A stretch of DNA of 64,000 nucleotides from Phylloscopus collybita (Eukaryota > Chordata > Aves > Passeriformes > Phylloscopidae). The notes beneath the pieces were generated by a model. It did not search any database, was not told the DNA's origin, and saw only the letters and a program-made list of their open reading frames with translations. Position numbers and translations under genes: made by a program. Below are positions 26,001 to 40,100 of this stretch, piece after piece. Each line of letters opens with the position of its first letter. The first letter of the stretch is position 1. The stretch is from assembly GCA_027886175.1 (NCBI GenBank), contig JAJNNQ010000009.1, positions 20,185,501 to 20,249,500 on the forward strand, read 5' to 3'.

Positions 26001-29000
26001 GTTTAAGAATCTAAGTATATACATGACAGATTAGAGGAGAGCAAGGGGAAAGGGCTGGAAAATAAGTTGTATTGAGTTACACATAGCTGAACAACGGTAC
26101 GGCTGATGGCAGGAATTCCAGTTTTGGGAACGACATTATCTGAAACACAAGCGCAGCTCTCAAGTCTGCCTCGCTGTGCTGCTTATGCCTCCTTACGCTC
26201 AGGGCTCTACATTAAGCAAAGTTAATGTAGATTGCATTTAGCTAGTTACCTTTTCCCTCTCAGTCCCTTGAATCTCTCAAGTTTCTGAAAAGAAACCACA
26301 GAACTCTTCTGGCTGATTGATGGTGCACTAACAACTGACTATGTTTTGGTTTCTTTGGTAATTGGAAGAAAAAAAATAAATAACAAAACAACAGTTTAAA
26401 GATCATCTAATCTATTTTCCTAAATGTTTTAGTCTTCCTAGAAGTACCTTCTATATCACTTAACAGAACAGGATTCTCTGTTGTGAAGCTGAAGGAAAAT
26501 TGTAGCCACGTGTACATATCAGGAAGAGGAATCACTCTAACACCATTTAAAAAAGCTAAGTTAAATCTAAACTGCCTCAGAACCTTTTCTGGTTCCTGAT
26601 GAGATTAATCATGTGCTAAGCAAATAAACTCTTAATACTTTTTCCTCTCGTTTTTGAAATTGATTTTAAAGGTCGAAAATGTGTAATATTGATAAGAGTT
26701 TAATTTCCTGGAAGTCTAGTGGCTTATACTAAAGCAATATCTATATATTTGAACTTAACTAAAATCAGAGAGAAATATGATTTTAATATCTTTTTTAAAA
26801 GACAAAATATGTGTACACTGTAAATATGCCTATGTGACTCCTATGCATTAAGACAGAAATTAATGTTCTGTCAGCATTTCCCATGCATCTCTTACTGCTG
26901 TGCCTGCAACTTTATAGCACAGTTTGGCAGGGAAACCACTTGTTTCTTGCAGCTTAAAATATTGCAATATAGAAACTAAAACTTTAAAAGAACATTATAA
27001 AAATCATCTCTGATTAGCATGCATCTATTGCAGCCATGTCCCAAATATTTGTTTCCTCACTACACTGTTTTGCCAGTTATGAAATAACATAGGTTGACAC
27101 AGGGTAAGTAAATTAACAACCCCTCAAATTTGATACTGAAAATGTACATATAACCTTTATTGTATTGAATGTCATTAAATACATTACCTAATGCAGAGAT
27201 CCAGAATGGATACAGTTCTTTGGTGAGAAGTGCATCATCTATTTGAGAAAGAAAAATTTTCAGTACATCAGTCACATCTTCCAGTTGATGTTTTCCTGCT
27301 CTTAGTTTAACACTTCTTGCATCTTTTTTGAAGCTTTCCAGCAGTTCAGCCACATTGGAAGAATCACCATTCTTAAGATAGATCTGCTTGCTACCTAAAC
27401 CTAAGGCACAAAAATAGAGGAGAGAAAAATAAATGAATGTAAAATTAACAATTCTTTTTAAAATTCTAGACATAGTTATATGAAAATTATATATGGCTGC
27501 CAAGCACATTGCTCTTTTACACATACTCATTTCCTTAGCTAAAACACTGCCAGGTCTTCTTACACCCAACAAGACCTCTTTGCAAAAATACTCATCATAA
27601 TAGTAAGCAAGACTAGGATGACTATTTCAAGAGTATTTTACAGGCATTTCAAATCCCCAAATCTCTTTAGGACTTCCTAAAACAGTACTTTCAAAAGGCA
27701 CAGTAAAGAGAAGAAGTTTTGATGATAGGTATTACACATAAAACACAGCTGCTTTCATGAGAAAACTCCTTTTATTTTATTACTCTATGGATGAACTCAG
27801 CTTAAGACTCAAAGTATTATTGCATTCATCCAACCATATTTTATTCTTAAAAGCCTCAAGATTAGCAGAAAATACCCTTTTTTCTGATTTTTCTCATGTG
27901 CTGGAAGACATAGGTCAGCTACTATTCTTATATGTAAAAACAAAAACCATCAAGTCAACTTTAAAAGAAAATGTATATTTTAAAACAAAGTCATGGCTAC
28001 CTTCAATCACTGCATATGTTACAGTAGTCAAAACTTTTGTTTTTTAAAACGTAAGAAAGTTTGGCATAGATGGGCAGTGCTATTTATCTTTGTAGAGGTG
28101 ATTTCTGCATTCACATATCTAGAAAGAGGATGGTACTTTACGCAAAACCCTGCTTTTCTTACACATCTGTAAAATTAAATACTCTCTCAAAACCTGTAAA
28201 ATCGTGTCTAATGTTTTTACAGTTCACCTTTCCTGAAATGCCCACAAGCACTTCCATTTGGTACAGCCTTTGTAGTGTTACTGTCAGGAACAGCCCTGAA
28301 CCACAATAGCATCTGTCTTCTGTAGACTACAGCTAAAGACAGAATGTTTACAATGATGATACAAAAGATGTCTGCATGCAAGTAATGCATACAAATAATT
28401 CCTTCAGCTTTCAATTTGGCATTTTAACAGCTACTCATGCTGATCCTGAAAAGCATGTTTTTGATAAAAATGTAATTGATTTAAAAGTCATAAGGAAACG
28501 GAATTTTAATTGAGACTACACAAATTGTTCTAAGTGGCAGACAAAATTACCCTGCTTTAACAATTCAGCGAATGAAATGGTGTGAACTATACTCAGAATT
28601 ATTTCTATTGCTAATGATTAAAAATAATTTAGCAAAAGCTTCTTTTCTTACTTTTAGGCACTAGGTGTAACCCCAATACAACTACTTACAATAATGCAGT
28701 GTTGCCATATCCAAAGGTTATTTAGTTAAATTTCAATGGCTCAAATAGTAATTAAGTGCTCTCATACTGACAGAGGTTACAGACACATTTATACCAAAGA
28801 CAGATTTGTACAGGATTGATACGCCTGTAGCAATCTCACAAAAAAAATCATGAATTCATGATTTCTACCATTCACAAAAACCATAGAAACGGTAGGAAGG
28901 AGGACCCTGGTAATCATAGGCCAGTTAGCCTGACCTCAGTACATGGTAAGGTAATGGAACAGTTTATACTGGCCATCACACAGCACTTACAGGATGGCCA

Positions 29001-32000
29001 GGGTATCAGACCAACCAGCATGGCTTTAGGAGGGATAGGTCATGTTTGACCAACCTGATCTCCTTTTATGACCAGGTGACCCACCTGATGGATGCAGGAA
29101 AGGCTGTGGATGTTGTCTGTTTGGACTTTAGCAAGGCCTTTGACACTGTCTGCCACAGCACACTCTCAGATAAGCTGGCAGCCCGTGGCTTGGATAGGAG
29201 CACTCTTTGCTGGGTTAGGAACTGGCTGGATGGCCAGGCCCAGAGAGTGGTGGTGAATGGCATTGCATCCAGCTGGCGGCCAGTCACCAGTGGTGTTATT
29301 CAGGAGTCTGTGTTGGGGCCAGTTCTGTTCAATATTTTCATTGATGACATGGATGAGGGTATTGAGTCTTTCATTAGTAAATTTGCAGATGACACTAAGC
29401 TGAGAGCATGTATCCATGGGTTGGAAGGTAGGAGGGCTCTGCAGAGAGACCTGCAATGGTTGGATGGATGGGCAGAGTCCAATAAGCCGAAGTTTAATAA
29501 GTCCAAGTGCTGAGTCCTGCATTTTGACCACAATAACCCCCTGCAGTGTTATAGGCTGGGAGCAGTGTGGACAGTGCCCAGGCAGAAAGGGACCTGGGGG
29601 TTCTGGTGACAGCTGACTGAACATGAGCCAGCAGTGTGCCCTGGTGGCCAAGAAAGCTAATGACATCCTGGCCTGCATCAGGAATAGTGTGGCCAGCAGG
29701 AGCAGGGAGATCATTCTTCTCCTGTACTGGGCACTGGTGAGGCCACACCTTGAGTGCTGTGTCCAGCTCTGGCCCCTCAGTTTAGGAAGGACATCGAGAT
29801 GCTCGAGCGCATCCAGAGGAGACAACAAGGCTGGTGAGGGGCTTGGAACACAAACCCTGTGAGGAACGACTGAGGGAGCTGGGGTTGTTTAGCCTGGAGA
29901 AAAGGAGACTGTGAGGTGACCTTATCACTCTACAACTTCCTGAAAGGTGGTTGTAGTCAGGTGGGGTTGTCTCTTCCTCCAGGCAGCAACTGACAGAACA
30001 AGAGGACACAGTCTTAAGTTGCACCAAGGGAAACATAGGCTGGAAAAAGTTTTTCATGGAAAGAATAATAAAGTACCTGAATGATCTACCCGAGGGGGTG
30101 GTGGAGTCACCATCCCTGGCTATGTTTAAAAAACTATTGGATGTGGCACTCAGTGCCATGGTCTAGTTGAGGTGTTAGGGCATGAGTTGGACTCGATGAT
30201 CTTGGAGGTCTCTTCCAACCTAGTCATTCTGTGATTCTGTGAATTTGCAGTAGTAAAAGGACATAAACATCATCTGCATATAACCTAATGCCATGTAGAA
30301 TTATGCTGGCAAAAATTACTTAAATAAATGGAAACTAGATATAATCCTTAGGTTATTTCACTGAAAAAACAGCAATCTAAGACTGAACTGAACTCCACAG
30401 TTAATGCCAAATTCCAAGGTGTGTTCACACCACAGCTTTTACAGGTTTGCAGAGTTTATTTTCTGAGCCGAGTTGTCTGCACTGGGGTAGTCAGTGGACC
30501 CCCAAGGCTGAGTTTCATAAGACAATGCAATACTTAAAATAGAAAAGTGTCTATAAAGGGCATTTATCAAGTTGTATTTACCCAAACTGGCAATTCTCAG
30601 ATGTGCGGTAGCGTATTGCACCATCTCATTAAAGAATGGCAAGGCTAATGGTTTTACTTAAAGTAATATATAAATTCATTCAATAGGAGCTGGTACTGGG
30701 GCATTTAGGTATTATAAAAATGATCCTAGCTTGAATAAAATCCACTCTACTTACCATACTGTGTAACAAACGCTATGCAGCTGTTCACTATAATAGGAAC
30801 ATCATTTTTGCTGAGCTGCTGATCTTGTAATGCATTACCATCTGTACCTGCTGCTTTTTCAATTGCAGTATACCAGACCATGAAATCCAGCTTTGTATGG
30901 CCATGGATGTATAGTGTTCTGAAAAGTATAAAAATATTTTGAGTTTGGGAAAGAAATAAAAAACTGATGTTATTGTACCACAGCAACAAAGCAGATGTTC
31001 AAAAAAGAAAAATATATATATATACTTGAAGTAAGACATCAAGGCACCTTTCACCACCTAAAGTTGTGATGGTGGTCTATTGTTACAGCACCTTTTTTTT
31101 TCCAAAATCATTTTTATTACCAGTGCCATAAAAATGAAAGAAGATCCACAAACACTGTCACAAGCCTTTCAAAGAACCTGCCAATATTTTAATTACTCTT
31201 CTTCAGTCTTGTTCCTACATTATACATTCATATGTCCAAGCCACGGCTAATCAGGAAACAAATTGAGAGACAAGTTTCAACACTGTAAAAAGCTTTCCCT
31301 TCTTTTGTATTCACACCCCTGAACACCCCAGTGTGGCTGTGTAAAAAAATGTTTTGTAAGTTTTAGTTTTGAATGTAGTATAGTTTTTTTTATATTGTAA
31401 GTTTTAGTATAGTAGATACCCTAAAAAGGCCCCTTTGTTTCAAGGTAAATGATAAAGTTGCTAAGACAACCAGAGTCTCTGTACAGAGTCTCTTCCCTAT
31501 TGGTTCCCTTTCTGTTACATCCCTGTTTCATGTATGATCTTCTCCCTTTGTCCATCATAAAACTTTTATCTTCAAGGTCCAAGAGCTTCGGCCCGTGGTT
31601 GGCAAAGCCCTGAGAGACCACTCCCCGACCTATTCGGGATTTGTTAGTGTTTATGTAATCTAGCTGGCATGTATCGTTTTAATTGTTTTATTGGTTTAAC
31701 CACAGTGTACCCACCCATGAGATTCTTTGTACAAAAACGCCCTGCAGCCCAGGTCCGGGGTCTTTTGAGAGGCACTGACCTGAGGCTGGGGGAACCCCTG
31801 ACTCCCCCACCAAATAAAGCCTCTTTTTCAAAGCCTCTAAAAGTCCCCTCTTTTACCACCGCCATGTCAGCGTGAGCTAGACTGCCTGCAAACCAAAAAC
31901 CCCACCAACGAACTTTACTAAAGCGTATCCAGAAAGCAGCCGGGGGCCCAGCCTGAATATCGAGCTGAGCCAAAACCAAATACGCACAGTCGCAGCACCC

Positions 32001-35000
32001 AGCGCCCTGGGGCTGAGACGCAACACCCCAGACCAACCTCTTCTCAAGAGTAGCTGAGCCATACTGAACTTTTCTCCTACACAAGTACCAAAATGATCCC
32101 CCACTACCACAAAGCTAAGGAACATATATGAAAAAGCAATGACTTGAGGCAGAATAAGTTAATGCAACACTTTGCCTGTATCTCAAAGCACAGCCTTGTT
32201 CTGACTCTTTTATTTAAGCATTCTACAGTAATCTCCTGTGTGCCACCCTGACAAGCTAGCTTCTAAGAGAAAATACCAAAATTGAAAAGTTTAAGGGGGT
32301 ATGCCCAACCATATGTTTGTGTGTAATAAACAATTGTTTAAAGTGTTAAAGTAATAAGCAGTAGTAAGCAAACTTTTCTACATACATTCTCTTATCTCCC
32401 ACTAAAGAAATGTAAGGGATCAATTTTCTCTAATGACCATTTATTTGCTAATTAGGAAAAGTCAAAATTCTCTACTGAACTTCTGTGATAACAGTTTCTT
32501 CAAAATAGAGAATACATTTATTTTGATTATTTCAGTTTTGGAGCGGGGGAGCGTTTTATATGATGAGGGAATATGTAATTTCATTTCTTTTTGCAAGTAT
32601 CTTTCAATTTTGCTTTTATAAATGTTTCCATTCTAGCATTCCTATCTTGCTAGAAAGTGGGGATGCAGTCAATATATTACATAAACACAGTCAGGATCTG
32701 AACTCTTCTCAAGATCCACCATACAGATTGAGCCATTCAGCAAGCAGAGTAGATGACACTAAAATATTTCATCCCACTGAACCACATTTTTAGGAAGTCT
32801 ACACTTCATGACTTCAAAAGCCATGTTAACTACCACGCATGCCTGTATAGTAGAAACATAGCCTCTCTCTTCCACTAAGAAAAGAAAAAATTGCATAAGC
32901 TCTCCTATTTTTGCAGCAAAATGAGTCAGCCTAATTCAATGCTGTCAAATGTTTCCTTAAGATTTGTCAAAACAGGTAATTCACAATCAATGTCTTCCAA
33001 AGAATGCATTGCCACATTTTCTGATATTGCTATTGCCATACATATATAAGGAAAGTAAAAAGTTTGAAGTGAGCAGAAAAAAGCTTGACAGTGCATGATA
33101 CTCTACTCATTTCCTACTATTATTCACAGATCAGAAGAGGTTAGGATAATGATTTATAAAATATTTATGGTTCTTTCCAACATGAGAAATGTACATATAT
33201 GTGTGTGTTTATTTCCCCTGCAGAACAGCAGGATTCACATTATAGTATTATGCAAAAGGATAAATGTAAGTCTCAACAGATTATTTTTTATCCAAAGAAT
33301 TATGATATATACAGGAAGCAGCATATTGTAAAGTGAAAATATTACGACTTCTAAACAAGAAAAGGGCAACTCTGCTGCATATCAATGAATTGATACCAGA
33401 TGAGAAAAAACACTATACTGAACTTCAAAGGTCATATAAACTTATCAGCATTTTTCATAGAGATACAGAAGTCTAAATCATGTGCCTGTCAATCCATTGT
33501 TGTGATATATGAAATACCTAAACTGTGTGGAAAAGAACACCTTGTATTTTATGGATCTTTCCATCTTCCCCTCAATGCATCACATCAGAAAAAAAGATAC
33601 CAGAAGTGATGAAGTTTTCTAAAATTTGAGAAGCTTAATTCAGTTACAGAGGAAATGGCTACTTAATAATTAGCAAAGAAAATGTGGGATTTGTTTAAGC
33701 TGTAGACCCAAAGGACCAACACAATTATGACAGAGAAGTTGCTGGTAAGAAATATGAACGTGAAAATCTTGTTGCTATCATGGAACCTAGATTTCTCATA
33801 GAAGGCAACTAATTATTTCTGAAAAAATTATGCTTGCTTAGTCAAAAATCTCCAGAGTGGTAGCATCAAAACGTAGGAGAAATCAGAGATGCATTTTCAC
33901 TACAATACCACAAAAGCAAAGAAGGGAGAAAAGGAAATTAAACTAGTGTCAGACACATTTCAGAACCCAACCAATTTCCCATGCAAGTGGCTTAAAAAGC
34001 TCATCTCAAACCTCAATAATTTTTGTCTGAGAGGGAACACACCCAGCATAAATTTAAATCAGAAAAACATAAAACAATTTAAAAATAAGATGTTTAAAGC
34101 AGTCCTTAGTTTAGTCATCTCAGAAAAACTTGACAATTTTTTTTTCCTTGATTGGAAATGAGTTTTTTATCTCCTTGAACCTGGAAGTAATGAAAAAGGA
34201 AAGGGGAAATCATTTCCAACAGAAGATCAGAACTTTCCTCAAGCACAGTAGAAGTCTTGTACAGAACTTCATGAAGTAATGGAGATAACTTTGCAGATTT
34301 AACCTCTGGTGTTCATCTCTTTCACACAGTTTTCAGACAGAATTATTAAAAATACATGCATTTCTCACTGAATCAATTGTTATTATCACAATATAAAGTT
34401 ATATTAAATCCAATGTTTAAGACTAAGCATAAGCACAGACAGAAACATAGTGATATGTAGCACAAAACTGAGGAATTTAAAGAGCTTATAGAAGTAATCC
34501 TGTTTGAAAGTATTTGTACTCTAATGTTTATAAAGATCTACCATGCAGATTGTCAGTTATTTTCCACAGACTCAAGCAAAACGTATTCCTTCAATACAAA
34601 TGCACTGCCTTCTATAGTATATTTATGCATGTGCTATATTTTCAGTTCTAAAAATTGATAAAGATCTTGCATTTCATAACAAATACTTCACAACAGAGAC
34701 AGCATGGTGAAAAATGGTAGGGTTTTTGCTATGTTGTGTGAAGCACATACAGTCCATAGCCAAGAAATTAATAATTTAAGTACTCAAACAAACAAGGCAG
34801 CCTGCCAATGTTGGTTTCTGCCTTAGTGAATTGAGAGAATTGAATTGGCACAAGTGACTGCAGCAGATCAATGAGTCTCAACATTAAGGGAGTTACTGTT
34901 ACCTATACAGCTTTATTGTTGACTACCAGCACATCCTCCTGCCCCAGCAGTCATACGTGACCACACCTCATCCACAAGAGTGCCAAGTCTTCTTTCTCTT

Positions 35001-37073
35001 TAACCCATCCTGCAAAGTCCCCTAGCTTTAGCTACATCTATAAGCTTTTTTGCACAACTGTGCAATGGGAAAGCAGTGGTAGTAGGTGATTTGGGGTAAG
35101 GTGGGCAGGGAGAGGGAGAAACAGACGTCGGCACAACTCAGTGCCCTCTGGCAATTCCCATATGATTCTAACAATTTACCTGTCTAGAACAGAGCTACTA
35201 AAAATGTAAATATTGATATGAAATTATTTTGGAAAATCAAACTGCAACTGAAGCATGGATGTTCCATTAAAAATTACTGTTAAATGTAACCAAGCAATAT
35301 TTCTTCAAGAGACCCTTCAAAAGCTCTTAGATCCAGTATATCATATTGGAAGCACAAGTCCTTTCATCTGACTCTTAAGTTTATATTAATTCTGGATTTT
35401 AGAATTTTGTGCCTATAACAGCATTTTATGAGAAAACTTACTGCTATAATCAAAGGGTTAAAAAGAATGCATTGAATTAACTATCAGCCTAAAGAAATTG
35501 TGCCAGTATGTAGGGTAGGTTTATTACGCATAATAAGAAAGAGCTAACTACATCAGAAGCATAACAGGGAAAAAAAAGCACCATCTGGATTACATTATGG
35601 TCTGAAAACATTCACTGACACCTAAGAGAGAGCTTAAATTATTTCAGAAAAATATAAGAAATGTTTGAAACTGAATTATCTGCACAACTGCTTTTTTAAA
35701 GCGTAGCATTAGAGATTTTGCATGAAATTCCACATATAGAAGATATATTTAAGAACTACTGTATACAGATGTTTTCAGACAACTTTCTTCTTTTCATCAT
35801 GCAGACCCTTCTGTTGGCCTCTGTTGAACTACACCAGAGTAGCTGTTTCACCAATACGCTACTCAACTTCTGTTTGGATAGCAACAGGAGGTCAAGTATC
35901 ACCAGGCACTTCAAGCATTTAAAAAATACAGAGATCAAGGGAAAAAACCCAAACTGAATATGGATCAAATCAGAGGACACTGCTGTGTGTGAAGGGATGC
36001 CTCAAACACAGAAAACCTTGAAATGGTTTGCCACTTCTAGCAAGAAGTCAAGAAGCGTTTCAACTACAAAACTAGAATGTTTCAATTATGAAAGTGGAAA
36101 TCAAGAAGAGGCAAATGGCTATCTGATTAACAAAATTCAACAAAAAGTAGGTGTTACAAAAGAGTGTGTTCAGTAATTCACTTTAGCAAAGATACACAAA
36201 CACAAGCATTAATATATCTGAGATCTGTAGAAAAATAATGTAGAATTAAAAATCATCTAGACTTATCATGAAGATTTACATTGAGCTTCAAATAAGACAA
36301 AAATCTTCACAAGAGAAGCAGTCTTGTGGTTTCAGAAATCTTTTAGTGTAGTTCAGCCTCTGATGATATGCTACAGCCTCTGATGATATGCTATTACCTG
36401 ATATGAATGCCACCTCTTATTTCTGAGCTGATAGACATCATCAGCAGAACATGTTATATACAGAATAAATGAACAGCAAGGTGGCAAGCAGAAAGCAGGG
36501 TAAAGGAAGAGGGGGCAAAAAGGTAAGAGCAGACTGTTTTAATATCTAAGACATTTCAGAAGATCTCACATGTCTTTTTTGGTAGTACTGTCTCTGAATT
36601 CTTGTATTTTATACAAGCTAGAAGTTATTATGTATATTACAGCCCAAAATCAACTGCAAATTCTTCTTCTGAGTAGATATCTGCGAGATTAATGTTAAAT
36701 TTTTTTATTGCGAATTTATTATGTATTTAGGAATCAAGAATTCATAGATTCATTACATTGTAATAATTTCAGCAAGACTTGAAGTTTTTAGTTTCTGAAA
36801 ATGTTTACTTGCATATGCAATCATTCTTAAGTGAGAACTCCATTTGTAACAACTCAAGTCATTCTTCTACCTACAGGAATTAAAAGAAAAGGTGTGAAAG
36901 AGAAAGATACATGTACATGTGTGACTTGCCCTAATTACTCATCCCAAAGATTGAGACTTGAAAAAGAGGCATAAGTATCTGTAAGAAATGGAAAGTCAGT
37001 AGAAAAAACACTTCAAGGAATTTTCATAATATTTTCTAATAAATTTTAACCAGACACTTTAAGACATTGACCA

Positions 37074-37132
<59 letters not shown>

Positions 37133-40100
37133 CAAAGGAGGGTGTCTTTTTTTGGTTTGGTTTATGGTCATTGGGTTTTTTGTTCTCCTAAACTGTTCCT
37201 AATTCTGGAAAAATCTTACTTGTTTTATTTAATTCTCTCAATATTACTATTTATTTATTTTATAATTTATCCTGCATTCAAGTGATTAACAAATTAACAA
37301 GAAAGTCATCAGCTACATAGAGTCTCTTCCACATATCAGTCTGTGCCAAAGCTGACATTAGACAAGCACAGATATAAAATAACAGACAGAATAGGAAAAC
37401 CTAGAAAGTTTGCCATTTCGTTTAGTTGATGCTGATGACACCTCAAGGATATTAATTTACCTAGAGCTTGAAGGAGCACAAAGAGGATTAGTGGCTTTAT
37501 TTCCAATTAAAGTAATTGAGTCTAAAGACAAAGGTGATTTTATATTTAATCATTTTCCCCACACACATTAAATTGCTTATCACTTAAGATGCAATCTCAT
37601 ACAACTGCACTGCACACCTGGATAGTTTTGAAGTAATATCCTAAACAATAACCACCATGCCAAAGCCTCTACACCCATATGGCTTTCAGTGTTTAAGATA
37701 ATGTGAAGACTATGTATTTAAATTTATTATGGAATACTTCAGTGAAGAAAAATTAAATATATTCATGTCCACCTTAAATCAGCCAGTGTCCCTGTTGAAA
37801 TTATTTTCAGATAGTTCAGAATTTCCCTTAAACTACTAAAGTGGTTCAGGGAAAACCTACCCTCATTTGACAGAAATATTATAATGAAATAAATAATAAA
37901 CCCTGAATTGGAGCTAAAAGTTTTGCTCAGCATTAATACCTATGCAATTATATGCATGGTTTTACCCATCTTTTGGACTGCACCCTGAATAGGATACCTC
38001 AAGTTCCCTGTTTGGTATACGTAGCTTATTTAACACTGCATCTTTCAATAAGTTTTTTTGAAAAAAAAAAAACTAAAAAAAAAAACCAAACAAAAAAAAA
38101 AACACAAACAAAACAAACAAACAAACAAAAACTAAAAAACCTAAAAAAAAACACACACAAAAAAAAAAACCAAAAAAAACCACCACAACCACAAACCAAA
38201 CAAACAAGAAACCCAAAACAAAACAGAACACCCCCCAAAAAGACAAAAAGGTGCTTCCTTCTAACCTGCATAGCCCTACTCAGTTCTGAAATTTATACAA
38301 TATGCTAGACAGAGATAAAATTCAGAACACACCAGTTACAATGCATTTCTGACAAGCTATTCCAACTCTGAATAGACGTCAAAGGTATCTATGGGGTTTT
38401 TTTGTTTGCCAAAGAGAAAAACACTCTTCATTTATTAACCTATTATTGGCTGTATTCAAAAGACTATAAATACTGCACCACTTTAGATAGGCTCTTGCCC
38501 AATAACCCATCATTGAAATAAAAAAAATCTCAACCTATTAAAAACTAAGAATTATCTTCCACAATTTTTACTTTTATCTTTAAATTCGTACCCATATTTG
38601 AGGCAGAATACATACCTCACCTCTAGTTCCAACCTCCTCTATCACTATAAATATGACAGAGTCATCTCCACTGAATATTACCCACTTGGAAGCAGATATG
38701 GATCATGCTTGTTTCATAAGCATGCTTTTTCCTAGGTAGTATGTTGTTAACTGAGATCAGATATCACAATAAGATTAACCAGAGGACTCATTCATACCCT
38801 CTCAAACCTGACCTAGGCAGATTGAGACACAGAATTCTGAGACATAAGAATGATGAAAAAAATCAAGAAGTTTGTAGTAATGCTCCAAAGAAGTACTCTT
38901 TTTTTACAGGGTATAAGGCGTTAGTTCCTTTTGAAGAAACCATTATTGGCAGACTAATCTGGGAATAATTTTCTCAGTGGGAAAACTGTTTTTAATTAAG
39001 TAGTGCTTGTTAACACAGACATAAAATGTATTTATGCACAAAGATATTTCCTCCTTTATAAAAATCTGCAAATTTACTCTGTCGTTAGCAACCCTAAGTG
39101 AAAAGAGTCCTGAACTTAACAATGATACTTCTAAGATATCAATATAAAAACAGATAAAAGATTTTTTTCAGACAGGAACCTTACCTTCCTTTTTCAACGA
39201 GCAGCAGGACATCTATTCTCTCTCCATTTTGCATCATGCTACTGGTTGCTGAAAACAAAACACATACACACACATCTGACCTTCACAGACACATATTTAT
39301 ATACAAACACATAAATGCATGCATATAGACTTGTTGTTTTCAAAATTATTTCCAGTGGCAAAAGCAGCATGGAATTCTTAAACTTTGCAAATAAAGAATG
39401 CTGCTGATAATAGAAATAAAACTCCACAAAATACCACACCACATTTGCATTTAAAAGAAAAACTAACACAGAACATTATCAAGAAATTTAAACACGTACT
39501 TTTTAATGTGAGAACATGCTACAGGGTTTATTATACTACACTTGTAAATATAAGATGTAGAAGACATAATGATTCAGAAGTAAGCTGGATTTTGGAATAC
39601 ATTAACTTTTTTGCACTTAATGGCTGCACATATTTACAATACGATAATGCAAGTTATTGTTTAGCATGAAGATCACTGCCACCCTTCTTTATGTTGCCTT
39701 ATGTTATCCCTGCTAAAAAAAGCACCCTGTAAAACACCTACATTGTACATAACACACAAATACATCTGGATAGTTTTCAGTTGCACTGCTTAGAAAACTA
39801 TATCATGGACTATACAAAAAACAGTAAATTAAATGTAACCTGCTTACTAACTTGAAATTCTGAAAATTTAATTCCTCAAAGTGCATGTCATATATAATTC
39901 ACACCTTATTTCAGCTAATTCCCAGATAAAGTCCTAAATACCAATGAAACACAATAAACACATTGCATGTTATATGATGTTTTTGCATCACACATACTTC
40001 TAGCCTCACCTATATTTACTAGTCAAATATCAAGAAGGTAAGTTACTATACTTCCACAAGTGGTTTACTATTTTTCAAGTTTTATTTATATAAATCAGCA

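Noticed and set aside
27060..27572. 170-codon minus-strand open frame as one exon
   Set aside because: Only 27188-27400 is ARAP2 coding. The flanks are intron read-through: the AG and GT sites at the inner boundaries join correctly in frame with the neighbouring exons.
31644..32084. 146-codon minus-strand open frame
   Set aside because: It lies across the solo LTR in the direction opposite to its polyadenylation signal and has no recognisable domain; the higher GC of the LTR explains the long frame.
37952..38308. Lys/Asn/Thr-rich ORF on plus and Phe-rich, membrane-like ORF on minus across 38 kb
   Set aside because: Both are translations of the A/C-only tract; there is no start context, domain or splice logic.
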